In this document: one piece after another, positions 1-8,148 of the stretch | Numbering within the stretch: position 1 is the stretch's first letter | Layout of the letters: each line of letters starts with the position of its first letter | NCBI RefSeq assembly: GCF_019352175.1 | Contig: NZ_JACBYI010000020.1 | Span: 44,404 to 108,403, forward strand | Source of the DNA: Paenibacillus sp. S150 | Lineage (GTDB): Bacteria > Bacillota > Bacilli > Paenibacillales > Paenibacillaceae | Reading direction: 5' to 3' | DNA length: 64,000 nucleotides | Translations under genes and position numbers: made by a program | The notes under the pieces: generated by a model | Told to the model about the DNA's origin: nothing | Database searches by the model: none | The model's input: only the letters and a program-made list of their open reading frames with translations

Positions 1-425
1 GTACAACGGGCCTTGGCTCCTGTGTTGGGCTTACACTGTTTGATCCCGGGAAAAGACTGGCGGGGATGGCCCATGTCATGCTGCCCTCGTCCGATATTGC
101 CCGGGAGGGACAGATGAATATCGCCAAATTTGCGGATACCGCAGTGCCGGAGCTTTTATCCCGCTTGCTGGCGCTTGGGGCCGTCCGGAGCCGTATCGTG
201 GCCAAAATGGCCGGAGGGTCCCAGATGTTTGCTTTTGCCGGAGGGAGTGACACCATGAGGATCGGGCCTCGTAATGTGGAATCCTGCAAGCTTGCTCTTG
301 AGGTCTTGAACATCCCGCTGATTGCGGAGGACACAGGCGGCAATTATGGCCGTACGATAGAAATTGCCTGCAGCACCGGAGTTTTGTATATCCGCAGTGT
401 TCAAAAAGGCACGAAGGAAATATAA
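1..425 (+). CDS. cheD: CheD chemoreceptor glutamine deamidase, 5'-truncated by the window
   Basis: Only the C-terminal 140 codons are present; the reading frame is already open at base 3. CheD deamidates glutamines on chemoreceptors and, in Bacillus-type systems, works with CheC in adaptation. The visible part opens with TTGLGSCVGLTLFDP. The Cys at bases 21-23 and the His at 72-74 are 17 residues apart, and a Thr lies six residues before the Cys, which matches the spacing of the known CheD Thr/Cys/His active site. The gene is followed after 2 bases by a small membrane protein gene and then sigD, the usual end of a Gram-positive fla/che operon. Family assignment is firm; the start is outside the window. 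Confidence 0.93.
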   Translation, partial: TTGLGSCVGLTLFDPGKRLAGMAHVMLPSSDIAREGQMNIAKFADTAVPELLSRLLALGAVRSRIVAKMAGGSQMFAFAGGSDTMRIGPRNVESCKLALEVLNIPLIAEDTGGNYGRTIEIACSTGVLYIRSVQKGTKEI

Positions 426-427
426 CG

Positions 428-844
428 ATGAGTGGTAAAATTTTATTGAACTTGTTGGTCGGATTGATAGGCTTTGTATTTACTTTTCTTACGAATTACG
501 GTCATAATTTACTAGTAACCAGTCTGCTTCGAGGAATAATCGGATTTATTGTCTGGTTTCTGCTTGCTCTTCTCTTAAGATGGGTATTGGATTTTATTCT
601 CAAGCAATCAGGGTCTACGGACATCATTGAGACAAATTCTGCTGACAGCGCTGAGGCGCTTGGCGCTCAGCTTGACATAGTCACCCCTGACGAAGATGAA
701 GAATTAATAAATCTTCTGAAGCAGAAGCCGAAAGAAGGCAGTGGGGATGAAGGCGGATTTACTCCGCTGCAGCCTCCCAAGCTGGTCTCTATGAAAGATC
801 CTGAAGAATTGGCCAAGGCCGTTCGTCACCTGAAAGAAGAATAA
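428..844 (+). CDS. Small two-TM membrane protein between cheD and sigD, function unknown
   Basis: This 138-aa protein is not one I can name. Residues about 4-26 and 32-56 are strongly hydrophobic and look like two transmembrane helices. They are followed by an acidic, Ser/Gly-rich cytoplasmic-type tail that ends in a charged stretch (KDPEELAKAVRHLKEE). The ATG at 428 is 2 bases after the cheD stop and has an AAGGAAA sequence upstream, so it is probably translated in the same operon. Position between cheD and sigD suggests a link to motility or chemotaxis, but that is inference from context only. Confidence 0.75.
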   Translation: MSGKILLNLLVGLIGFVFTFLTNYGHNLLVTSLLRGIIGFIVWFLLALLLRWVLDFILKQSGSTDIIETNSADSAEALGAQLDIVTPDEDEELINLLKQKPKEGSGDEGGFTPLQPPKLVSMKDPEELAKAVRHLKEE

Positions 845-918
845 GCGGGTCCTGTGGCGAAGCGGCAGTTCTGACCGCATTATGCCCGCTGACTAAACTT
901 TGGGAAGGGTGAAAGCCG

Positions 919-1707
919 TTGAACGAGCATAAAGCTTCTCAATCAGAAACCGACGGTCTCTGGGAAGAGTGGAAAGAGCGCGGAAATCCTGAAGCCAAAA
1001 AAAAACTGATTGAGAGTTACCTCCATATTGTTGATTATGTGTCCAGCCGTTTGGCAGTAGGATTACCCAAAAATGTATCCAAAGATGATCTGGCCAGCAA
1101 TGGTATAATGGGTTTGATCGATGCCATTGAGAAATTTGATTATAAGCGCGGGCTGCAATTTCAGACCTATGCCTCCTGGCGGGTACGCGGAGCAATTCTT
1201 GATTCTTTGCGGCAAAGTGATTGGGTTCCCAGATCGGTACGTGAAAAAGCAAAAAAAATCGAGGATGCCTACCAGCAGCTGGAACAGAAGTACTTAAGAT
1301 CTGTCAGTGATGAGGAAATGAGCCAATATCTGAACATTACCGAACCGGAATTTCAAAATATGCTGCAGGACGTAGCCGTCATGTCGCTCTGCTCGCTCGA
1401 AGACCCTATCCGGGAAGAAGAATCAGAGACGCGCATGTCCATATTGGTGGACGACAAGGCCAAGAATCCGGAACTTAAAGTGAATGAATTTTATTTGCGA
1501 GACACCCTGACTAAAGGCATCGAGAAACTAACAGTGAAAGAACGGACAGTAGTGTCCCTTTTATATTATGAAGATTTATCTCTGAGCGAGATCGCCGAGG
1601 TGATGTCACTGTCGCCTTCACGGATTTCGCAGCTTCATTCGAAAGCTATTTTGCGGCTGAGAGGAACACTTGAGAAAAACCGGGATCTTCTCATGCAAAA
1701 CGATTAA
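919..1707 (+). CDS. sigD: RNA polymerase sigma-28 factor (SigD/FliA)
   Basis: The 262-aa product is a flagellar/motility sigma factor. It directs RNA polymerase to late flagellar, chemotaxis and autolysin promoters. Region 2 is seen as KDDLASNGIMGLIDAIEKFD followed by FQTYASWRVRGAILDSLR, and region 4 near the C-terminus as LTVKERTVVSLLYYEDLSLSEIAEVM with a helix-turn-helix (SPSRISQLH). The start is a TTG at 919, chosen because AGGGTG lies about 8 bases upstream and the protein then has the usual family length. It follows the cheD cluster and precedes a FapA-type gene, the arrangement found in Bacillales. Confidence 0.93.
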   Translation: MNEHKASQSETDGLWEEWKERGNPEAKKKLIESYLHIVDYVSSRLAVGLPKNVSKDDLASNGIMGLIDAIEKFDYKRGLQFQTYASWRVRGAILDSLRQSDWVPRSVREKAKKIEDAYQQLEQKYLRSVSDEEMSQYLNITEPEFQNMLQDVAVMSLCSLEDPIREEESETRMSILVDDKAKNPELKVNEFYLRDTLTKGIEKLTVKERTVVSLLYYEDLSLSEIAEVMSLSPSRISQLHSKAILRLRGTLEKNRDLLMQND

Positions 1708-1737
1708 CCGGGCGACGGTGACAAGGGGGAGCGGAAA

Positions 1738-3141
1738 ATGATCGGTAATTATGCTTTGAGCCAGTATCTGAATATCACTTTTTCGGAGGATAAGGGGATT
1801 GCTTACCTGCAGTTTTCTAAAAAGGATGAGAATTTCTCCTGTACCATTGAAGATCTGGAAAGCTTCCTGCACAGTCACAATATTCGCTACGGAATTCAGC
1901 GGGACATTCTTCAACGCATCAGCAGCAATCCTGAGGAATATTTTTTCAACAGAGTGCCTATTGCCATAGGACAGCCCTCTGTGAATGGAACGGACGGGAG
2001 AGTTATGTTCACTGTCGATCTGGAGGAGGACCGCAAGCCGCAGGAGATGGCGGATGGTAAAGTGGACTACAAGGACCTGGTCCGTCTCCACAATGTGCGG
2101 AAAGGTCAGCTGATTGCCAAAATCATTCCGCCTGAGCCGGGGAAACCCGGCATCATGGTTACCGGGGAAGAGCTTCCGTTCAAACCGGGTAAAGAAGCGC
2201 ACTTCAAGGTCGGTAAAAATGTGCTTGTCGATCAGGAAGAAACCGCAATGTATGCGGCAATCGATGGACTGGTCACCTTGACTGACAAAGGCAAAATCAA
2301 TGTCTTTCCCGTCTTCGAGGTGAACGGGGATGTTGATTACAGCACGGGCAATATTGATTTCGTAGGTACAGTGGTAATCCGCGGCAATGTGCTGACAGGC
2401 TTTTCGGTCAAATCGGCAGGGGATATCCGTGTAGTTGGCGGTGTGGAAGGGGCCGAGCTGATATCCGGAGGCTCCATTGAAATCACCGGCGGGATTATCG
2501 GCTACAACAAAGGACTTGTAAGCGCCGGTAAAAATGTGAAAGTCTCCTTCATCCAGGATGGGAATGTAGTGGCCGGAGAGGATATTATCGTATCCCAGAG
2601 CGTGATGCATTCCAATATCCGGGCAGGCCATGATGTGCTGTGCAACGGCGCCAAAGGCTTAATTGTCGGCGGAATTGTTCAAGCCGGCGAGAGGGTAGTG
2701 GCGCGGACCATCGGCAATACGATGTCGACGGCGACGGCTATTGAGGTGGGGGTCGTCCCTGAGCTTCGCAACGAAATCAACGAGCTGCGGGTAGAGCTTC
2801 GCCATCTGCTTGAGAATGAGGACAAGACCAACAAAGCGTTGTACTTGCTGAATCAGCTTGCGAACAATGGTCAGCTCTCTCCCGATAAGATGGCGCTTCG
2901 CGTGAAGCTGAATGCTACCAAGCAATCCCATATGCGTGAAGAAAAGAAAATCAAGGAACGTGTACTGGAGATTGAAAAGCTGCTGGAGGATACAGGAAGA
3001 GCGAGAGTAGAGGTTATTAAAACCATCTATGGAGGCTCCAAAATTGTTATTGGGAGATATACCCGGTTCGTCAAAGATCCAACGGAACGCGTTGTGTTTA
3101 TTTATAGTGAAGGCGATATTACGCTGTCGCCTTACATGTAG
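1738..3141 (+). CDS. FapA family (DUF342) protein
   Basis: The product has 467 aa. Residues from about 85 to 330 contain the glycine-rich repeats typical of the DUF342/FapA beta-helix (for example GDVDYSTGNIDFVGTVVIRG, then GGSIEITGGIIG). A charged coiled-coil region at about 345-420 (ELRNEINELRVELRHLLENE) follows. FapA-family proteins are polymer-like proteins often encoded next to flagellar genes; their biochemical role is poorly defined. The ATG at 1738 is preceded by AAGGGGGAG. It starts 30 bases after sigD and is likely co-transcribed. Confidence 0.85.
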   Translation: MIGNYALSQYLNITFSEDKGIAYLQFSKKDENFSCTIEDLESFLHSHNIRYGIQRDILQRISSNPEEYFFNRVPIAIGQPSVNGTDGRVMFTVDLEEDRKPQEMADGKVDYKDLVRLHNVRKGQLIAKIIPPEPGKPGIMVTGEELPFKPGKEAHFKVGKNVLVDQEETAMYAAIDGLVTLTDKGKINVFPVFEVNGDVDYSTGNIDFVGTVVIRGNVLTGFSVKSAGDIRVVGGVEGAELISGGSIEITGGIIGYNKGLVSAGKNVKVSFIQDGNVVAGEDIIVSQSVMHSNIRAGHDVLCNGAKGLIVGGIVQAGERVVARTIGNTMSTATAIEVGVVPELRNEINELRVELRHLLENEDKTNKALYLLNQLANNGQLSPDKMALRVKLNATKQSHMREEKKIKERVLEIEKLLEDTGRARVEVIKTIYGGSKIVIGRYTRFVKDPTERVVFIYSEGDITLSPYM

Positions 3142-3316
3142 AATGGCGGGCAGCTGCGGCGGCCGGCCATTCCTTAAGTGATCGGACAGTAACCTTTAGC
3201 GTCTTAAGCCTCCTGAGCTTGCAAGAAAATCTACCGTTAAACAGGGATTTGGCAGCATCTACGTCCTATTCCAACAGGAGTTTGCTCTAGATAAGACATG
3301 CTGCGCGCAAAAAAAG

Positions 3317-3385
3317 CATCCTTCTATTTCTCGCAGAAACGAAAGAATGCCGTATTTAAAGGCCGAAGCCGTTTCTCATGGTACT
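3317..3385 (+). repeat. Dispersed repeat family A, copy 1 (short form)
   Basis: The stretch begins ATCCTTCTATTTCTCGC and ends GAAGCCGTTTCT, the two conserved ends of a repeat also seen at 27421-27540, 32837-32957, 52617-52707, 53380-53428 and, inverted, 61789-61925. This copy has a shorter, diverged centre. It lies in the 294-base gap between the FapA gene and the next ORF. An open frame runs through it but is unlikely to be coding. Confidence 0.7.
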
Positions 3386-3435
3386 GGTTTGGAAAAGCGT
3401 GGCTCTTCAGCCGCTTCAGTGAGGAGAGGATTAGT

Positions 3436-3744
3436 GTGAGTCTGAAACCGGTGGAACTCCAAATTGCGCTGCCACGGACAACGGAGGCGGGCAAGATTCA
3501 GAATGGGCTGCAGCACCGCCCCGCTCTGGACCAGCAGCAGCTGGCCGGTCAGAGTGTGAAGCAAAGCGAGCACCTGGCACAGCGGAGCAGTGAGGTGGAT
3601 GAATCTGCCGAATCACTGCGTGAAGACGGCAGCAGGGGAGATCATGGCGGAGGGCATTCCGCCTCTTATAAACAGAAAAAAACGGAGACTGTCCATGAAG
3701 CCGAGCATCCTTACAAGGGTCACCGCATTGACCTTAGTCTTTAG
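3436..3744 (+). CDS. Conserved small hydrophilic protein of the motility operon, unknown function
   Basis: The 102-aa protein starts MSLKPVELQIALPRTTEAGK and ends in a basic, His-rich tail (EHPYKGHRIDLSL). It is very rich in Gln, Ser, Glu and Lys and has no membrane segment. The frame is open back to 3298. I place the start at GTG 3436 because GAGGAGAGG ends 6 bases before it and the upstream part is a dispersed repeat. It sits between a FapA gene and a SwrB-like gene. I do not recognise a function; a coiled or disordered accessory of the motility operon is a guess. Confidence 0.65.
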   Translation: MSLKPVELQIALPRTTEAGKIQNGLQHRPALDQQQLAGQSVKQSEHLAQRSSEVDESAESLREDGSRGDHGGGHSASYKQKKTETVHEAEHPYKGHRIDLSL

Positions 3745-3789
3745 ACTGTGTTTTGATTTTGAATTGAACTGCAAAAGGAGATAAGGCAC

Positions 3790-4362
3790 TTGCAACCATG
3801 GGTATATATCGTCCTGGTAGGCGCTGTCGCTATCGTTTATGCCCTGAGACTGCCGTCGCGCGCAAAAGACGATACAGCGGACAAACAGAGCCTGAAGGAA
3901 ACAGAAGCCGCACTTGAGCTGTATATGGCGGACATTGAGCGAGACAATGAAAAAATGCTGCAGCTGGTCAGCAGCATTAAGCAGCAGTCCCAGAATAATA
4001 GGGCTGCGCTGCAGGAAGAGATTGCCGGACTGCGGACGCAGGTGGCCGAATTGCAAAAAAGCTCTCTTCTGCTTGACGCCCGGCTGACGGCGGAAGAGAA
4101 AAGCCTGCTGCAGCTGTCCGCTGCTTACGGGAAGGAGGCAGCCGCCGGAAAGGCTGCGGCGGGTGAAGCGGCTTCCGGGGAGCAGACTGCGGTAGCCGAG
4201 CCCAAACCAAAGCCGGCCAGTTCGATCAAGCAGCGGTATCCCCGATTGTTTGAGCTGCATGAGCAAGGGAAATCTATCGACTCTATTGCCAAGACGGCAG
4301 GACTCCAGCGCGGGGAAGTGCAGCTGATCCTTCAGCTTGCCAAGCAGGAGGAGTCGGTATGA
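3790..4362 (+). CDS. SwrB-like protein: N-terminal TM, coiled coil and DUF6115
   Basis: The 190-aa product has one N-terminal hydrophobic segment (residues about 4-20), a Glu/Gln-rich coiled coil (about 35-105), an Ala-rich linker, and a C-terminal module (IKQRYPRLFELHEQGKSID, then IAKTAGLQRGEVQLILQLAK). That module is the small helix-turn-helix-like DUF6115 seen in Bacillus YlxL/SwrB, which promotes flagellar type III export and swarming. The start is a TTG at 3790 with AGGAG 9 bases upstream. The stop overlaps the next ATG by four bases (ATGA), so the two are translationally coupled. Confidence 0.75.
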   Translation: MQPWVYIVLVGAVAIVYALRLPSRAKDDTADKQSLKETEAALELYMADIERDNEKMLQLVSSIKQQSQNNRAALQEEIAGLRTQVAELQKSSLLLDARLTAEEKSLLQLSAAYGKEAAAGKAAAGEAASGEQTAVAEPKPKPASSIKQRYPRLFELHEQGKSIDSIAKTAGLQRGEVQLILQLAKQEESV

Positions 4363-4991
4363 TTAAGAACCGTTCCTTTATGCTCGGTCTTGGCGCAGGC
4401 TTGATTCTCGGCGCTTTGCTGCTTCAGCTGATGATCTCAGGAGGCGCATCCCCGCTCACTAAGGAACAGCTGATCAAGGAAGCGGCCAGGCTTAATCTGA
4501 CAGTAGCCGAGACAGCGGAGGGCGGTACGGAGCCGGAGGAAGTCAATTCCGGCCAGAGCAGCCAAGAAGATCCGCAGGCTTCTGAGACGGAGCTCCCGGC
4601 CGCATCTTCACAGCCGCCTGCATCTCCTGAAGCGTCTGGCGTCCCTTCACCTGCCGCTGCTGCGGAGCCGTCTGCAGCAGCTGGGCCGGAGCAGCCGTCT
4701 GCCCCCGGCGCTTCAGCAGCGGTGCTTCCACCGTTGACGGCTCCGCCGGTAAGTGCTCCGTCTACGCCAGAAGCTGCTGCTGGAACGCTCTCGGTACGGA
4801 TTCCTACAGGTGCCACGCTCTCAGAAACCGCTGATCTATTGGCAGAAGCCGGAGTGATCCGGGACAAAGCTGAGTTTCTGAAGATCGCCAACAGCCGCAA
4901 AGCCAATACGAGAATTCAATATGGCGGCTACAGCTTTACTGGGGACGAGAGCCTCGATTCTATCATTGACAAGCTGATTACGGTGAGATGA
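4359..4991 (+). CDS. Short MltG/YceG-like membrane protein
   Basis: The 210-aa product has a TM or signal-anchor helix (residues about 7-27), a long low-complexity linker rich in Ser, Ala, Pro and Glu (about 50-145), and a C-terminal part (SVRIPTGATLSETADLLAEA and IQYGGYSFTGDESLDSIID). The C-terminal part resembles the LysM-like N-terminal subdomain of the lytic transglycosylase MltG. The catalytic half of MltG is absent, so it is more likely a peptidoglycan-associated or regulatory protein than an enzyme. It overlaps the preceding gene by 4 bases and ends the motility cluster. Confidence 0.7.
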   Translation: MIKNRSFMLGLGAGLILGALLLQLMISGGASPLTKEQLIKEAARLNLTVAETAEGGTEPEEVNSGQSSQEDPQASETELPAASSQPPASPEASGVPSPAAAAEPSAAAGPEQPSAPGASAAVLPPLTAPPVSAPSTPEAAAGTLSVRIPTGATLSETADLLAEAGVIRDKAEFLKIANSRKANTRIQYGGYSFTGDESLDSIIDKLITVR

Positions 4992-5033
4992 AGCTATGCT
5001 CTTCGCAGGACAACATAAATATCTCATGGATCG

Positions 5034-5062
5034 TTGCATACATTATTTTATTATGCTATAGT
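5034..5062 (+). promoter_or_regulatory. Sigma-A promoter of rpsB-tsf
   Basis: TTGCAT (5034-5039), a 17-base spacer, then TATAGT (5057-5062). It lies about 125 bases before the rpsB start, after the last motility gene, so it marks the boundary between the two transcription units. Confidence 0.7.
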
Positions 5063-5191
5063 AATAAACGGTGTTAAAACACACGCCGGTTGATTTCGAC
5101 AAGGGGTGCTTTCTTCTGAAGAAAGTCTTGTAGAAAAATGACGCGCGGCGGAGGAGACACACAATAAACCAAAACTAGGAGGTGTGTGAAG
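5063..5191 (+). promoter_or_regulatory. Structured rpsB leader, possible S2 autoregulatory site
   Basis: The untranslated leader of rpsB holds a strong hairpin at about 5099-5132: CTTTCTT and AAGAAAG separated by CTG, extended outside by ACAAG with CTTGT. A smaller GGTGTT/AACACACC-type hairpin lies before it. Ribosomal protein genes are often autoregulated through such leaders; that this one binds S2 is inference. The AGGAGG at 5177-5182 is outside the hairpin. Confidence 0.45.
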
Positions 5192-5899
5192 ATGGCAGTA
5201 ATCTCCATGAAGCAGCTTCTCGAAGCTGGGGTTCACTTCGGTCATCAGACTCGTCGTTGGAATCCAAAGATGGATCGTTATATCTTCACTGAAAGAAACG
5301 GAATTTACATTATTGACCTGCAAAAGACGGTCAAGAAGGTAGAGGAAGCTTATAACTTTGTAAAGAGCGTCGCTGGCGACAACGGCACAATCCTATTCGT
5401 AGGAACAAAGAAACAAGCACAGGATTCCGTAAAAGAAGAAGCTGAGCGTTCAGGCATGTTCTTCATTAACCAACGCTGGCTGGGCGGTACCCTGACTAAC
5501 TTCCAAACGATTCAGAAACGGATTGACCGTCTGAAGAAATTGGAACTTTGGGAAGAAGACGGTACCTTCGCAGTTCTGCCTAAGAAAGAAGTTATCCTTC
5601 TCCGCAAAGAGAAAGATCGCCTTGAAAAATTCCTGGGCGGCATCAAGAACATGAAGGGCCTGCCTAGCGCGCTGTTCATCATTGACCCGCGTAAAGAGCG
5701 CATCGCTGTTGCGGAAGCTCGCAAACTGGGCATTCCTATCGTGGCTATCGTTGATACCAACTGTGATCCGGATGAAATCGACTACGTGATTCCGGGCAAC
5801 GACGACGCTATCCGCGCCGTGAAATTGCTTACGGGCAAAATGGCTGATGCTGTTGTGGAAGCCCACCAGGGCGAAGATACAACTACAACTACGGCTTAA
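5192..5899 (+). CDS. rpsB: 30S ribosomal protein S2
   Basis: The 235-aa product begins MAVISMKQLLEAGVHFGHQT and carries the S2 hallmarks (RRWNPKM, GTKKQAQDSVKEEAERSG, RWLGGTLTNF, DPRKERIAVAEARKLGIP, DTNCDPD). S2 binds late to the back of the 30S head-body junction. The start is ATG 5192 with AGGAGG 9 bases upstream; an in-frame GTG at 5186 lies too close to the ribosome binding site. rpsB followed by tsf is near universal in bacteria. The C-terminus ends in a short Thr run. Confidence 0.97.
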   Translation: MAVISMKQLLEAGVHFGHQTRRWNPKMDRYIFTERNGIYIIDLQKTVKKVEEAYNFVKSVAGDNGTILFVGTKKQAQDSVKEEAERSGMFFINQRWLGGTLTNFQTIQKRIDRLKKLELWEEDGTFAVLPKKEVILLRKEKDRLEKFLGGIKNMKGLPSALFIIDPRKERIAVAEARKLGIPIVAIVDTNCDPDEIDYVIPGNDDAIRAVKLLTGKMADAVVEAHQGEDTTTTTA

Positions 5900-5943
5900 G
5901 CAGTATCCGGAACTTAACAAGAACTTAAATGAAAAGGGTGGTT

Positions 5944-5976
5944 GGCAGGTGGATAACCTCTCACTGCCCTTTTTTT
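5944..5976 (+). terminator. Attenuator-like hairpin between rpsB and tsf
   Basis: GGCAGGT pairs with the region ending CTGCC, followed at once by CTTTTTTT. The stem is imperfect. A partial terminator here would let S2 be made in excess of EF-Ts. Confidence 0.5.
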
Positions 5977-6031
5977 AGGATAAAAGACTGTAACGTGCGA
6001 CCTAACGACAATTATCTGGAGGGAATTAACA

Positions 6032-6682
6032 ATGGCAGTAGATGCAAAAGCAGTAAAAGAACTTCGCGAAAGAACAGGCGCAGGGATGCTGGATTGCAAA
6101 AAAGCGCTGGAAGAAGCTAATAACGACATCACCAAAGCGGCAGAATTGCTTCGTGAAAAAGGTCTTTCCGCAGCTGCTAACAAAGCTGGACGTATTGCAA
6201 CAGAAGGTGTTGTTGAATCTTATATCCACGCCGGCGGACGCATTGGCGTACTCGTGGAAATCAACTGCGAAACCGACTTCGTAGGCAAAACGGATTCCTT
6301 CAAAGAATTCGCGCGCGATATCGCAATGCAAATCGCCGCAGCAAATCCGCTGTATGTTCGCCGCGAGGAAGTTCCAACCGAAGCTGTGGAAAAAGAAAAA
6401 GAAATTCTCAAGGCTCAAGCGCTGAACGAAGGCAAGCCTGAGAAAATCGTTGAAAAAATGGTAGAAGGACGCATCAGCAAATTCTACGAAGAACACTGTC
6501 TGCTTGAGCAATCCTTTGTTAAAGACCCGGACAAGACAATCTCCCAATTGCTGAACGAAAAGATCAGCACGATCGGCGAAAACATCTCCATCCGCCGTTT
6601 TGTGCGTTACGAGCTGGGCGAAGGCCTGGAAAAGAAAGTCGACAACTTTGTAGAAGAAGTTATGGCACAAGTGAATCAATAA
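6032..6682 (+). CDS. tsf: Translation elongation factor Ts (short form)
   Basis: EF-Ts exchanges GDP for GTP on EF-Tu. The 216-aa product has the N-terminal UBA-like domain (VKELRERTGAGMLDCKKALEE), the TDFV-containing core (INCETDFVGKTDSFKEFARD) and the C-terminal motif IRRFVRYELGEG. At 216 aa it is well short of the 280-295 aa of E. coli or B. subtilis EF-Ts and nearer the compact Thermus type, so one dimerisation subdomain is reduced. Start ATG 6032 with GGAGGG upstream. Confidence 0.96.
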   Translation: MAVDAKAVKELRERTGAGMLDCKKALEEANNDITKAAELLREKGLSAAANKAGRIATEGVVESYIHAGGRIGVLVEINCETDFVGKTDSFKEFARDIAMQIAAANPLYVRREEVPTEAVEKEKEILKAQALNEGKPEKIVEKMVEGRISKFYEEHCLLEQSFVKDPDKTISQLLNEKISTIGENISIRRFVRYELGEGLEKKVDNFVEEVMAQVNQ

Positions 6683-6734
6683 TAGCATGCTGTGTTCGGC
6701 TTACAGAATTGAATAAAGGCAAGCATCAGAAGAG

Positions 6735-6766
6735 CGGAACACGTACACGTAGTGTTCCGTCTTTTG
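6735..6766 (+). terminator. Intrinsic terminator after tsf
   Basis: CGGAACAC (6735-6742) and GTGTTCCG (6752-6759) form a perfect 8-bp stem followed by TCTTTT. It separates tsf from pyrH, although read-through is likely because pyrH follows directly. Confidence 0.65.
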
Positions 6767-6787
6767 TAAGAAAGTGAGGGTGTACAA

Positions 6788-7516
6788 TTGGAACAGCCTG
6801 TATTTAAGAGAGTAGTCCTTAAGGTTAGCGGTGAATCACTTGCAGGACAAAACGGATACGGCATCGATGCCGATACGATTATTTCCATCGCGGAACAGGT
6901 TAAGGAAGTCGTTGAGCTAGGGGTTCAGGTTGCCATCGTGTGCGGCGGAGGCAATATCTGGCGCGGAATTGCAGGCAGCGCAAGCGGCATTGACCGGGCT
7001 ACAGCCGATTATATGGGAATGCTGGCAACGGTGATGAACTCGCTCGCCCTGCAGGATGCCCTGGAACAGATTGATGTGCCGACACGGGTGCAGACCTCCA
7101 TTTCCATGCAGCAGATCGCTGAGCCTTACATTCGCCGCCGTGCCATCCGGCATTTGGAGAAGGGCCGTGTGGTTATTTTTGCTGCGGGTACAGGGAATCC
7201 TTTCTTCTCGACAGATACGACGGCAGCACTAAGGGCAGCCGAAATTGAAGCGGAAGTCATTCTGATGGCGAAGAATAAAGTGGATGGTGTCTATTCCGCT
7301 GACCCGTTCAAAGACAGTACTGCCGAGAAATACGAGCAGCTCACCTATATGGATGTGCTCAACAAAAACCTTGGAGTTATGGATTCCACCGCTTCCTCTC
7401 TGTGCATGGATAATAATATACCGCTCATTGTGTTTGCTATTACAGAGCAAGGCAATATCAAACGTGTCGTTCTCGGTGAGAAAATCGGGACGATTGTTAA
7501 AGGGAGTGTAGATTAA
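6788..7516 (+). CDS. pyrH: UMP kinase
   Basis: PyrH phosphorylates UMP to UDP with ATP and belongs to the amino-acid kinase fold. The 242-aa product shows KVSGESLAG at the N-terminus, CGGGNIWRG, the UMP-binding region GMLATVMNSLALQDALE, AAGTGNPFFSTDTTAALRA, and MAKNKVDGVYSADP. Start is TTG 6788 (MEQPVFKRVVLKVSGE) with a GAGGG sequence upstream. Its stop TAA overlaps the ATG of frr by one base, so the two are coupled. Complete and of normal length. Confidence 0.96.
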   Translation: MEQPVFKRVVLKVSGESLAGQNGYGIDADTIISIAEQVKEVVELGVQVAIVCGGGNIWRGIAGSASGIDRATADYMGMLATVMNSLALQDALEQIDVPTRVQTSISMQQIAEPYIRRRAIRHLEKGRVVIFAAGTGNPFFSTDTTAALRAAEIEAEVILMAKNKVDGVYSADPFKDSTAEKYEQLTYMDVLNKNLGVMDSTASSLCMDNNIPLIVFAITEQGNIKRVVLGEKIGTIVKGSVD

Positions 7517-8070
7517 TGCCACAATCGGTTAAGAAAAATGCCGAAGAGCGTATGGAAAAAGCGATTTTATCCCTAAAACGCGACTTGGCGACACTGCGGG
7601 CAGGACGCGCTTCTACGTCGCTTCTGGACCGCATTCAAGTTGAATATTACGGAGCGCCAACGCCTATCAATCAGTTGGCCAACATCAGCACGCCGGATTC
7701 CCGGACACTGCTCATTCAGCCTTGGGACAAAACCTCAATGTCCGACATCGAACGGGCGATCCAGAAATCGGATATTGGGATTACTCCAGCCAACGACGGT
7801 ACAATTATCCGTCTTTCCATTCCGCCGCTGACCCAAGAACGCCGCAGCGAGCTTGTGAAGTTCACCAAGAAATTTGGCGAAGAAGCCAAGGTGGCCATCC
7901 GCAACATCCGCCGTGATGCCAATGATGACATCAAGAAGATGGAGAAAAACGGAATCTCGGAGGATGAATCCCACGGGCACCAGGAAGACATTCAGAAGTC
8001 AACGGATAAGTTCATAGCTGAAGTTGATAAAGTGCTCTTGGCTAAAGAAAAAGAAATTATGGAAGTATAA
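7516..8070 (+). CDS. frr: Ribosome recycling factor
   Basis: The 184-aa RRF splits post-termination ribosomes together with EF-G. Family motifs are present: KAILSLKRDLATLRAGRAS, LLDRIQVEYYGAPTPINQLA, LLIQPWDKTSM, NDGTIIRLSIPPLTQERR, and the C-terminal helix with NIRRDANDDIKKMEK. Length is standard. ATG 7516 shares a base with the pyrH stop. The pyrH-frr-uppS-cdsA-dxr order is the standard one in Bacillales. Confidence 0.97.
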   Translation: MPQSVKKNAEERMEKAILSLKRDLATLRAGRASTSLLDRIQVEYYGAPTPINQLANISTPDSRTLLIQPWDKTSMSDIERAIQKSDIGITPANDGTIIRLSIPPLTQERRSELVKFTKKFGEEAKVAIRNIRRDANDDIKKMEKNGISEDESHGHQEDIQKSTDKFIAEVDKVLLAKEKEIMEV

Positions 8071-8148
8071 TGAAATTCATGAGACTTCAGGCCCCTCCGT
8101 TTATGGTGGGGTTTGTCTCTTTCTGATAAGAGCTTGGAGGAAACGGAA

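Noticed and set aside
3298..3435. N-terminal extension of the small ORF at 3436
   Set aside because: It consists largely of a family A repeat, and a good ribosome binding site lies just before GTG 3436.
8091..8115. Hairpin CCCCTCC/GGTGGGG between frr and uppS as a terminator
   Set aside because: The stem has a mismatch and only a short T-run, and uppS is normally co-transcribed with frr; too weak to list.
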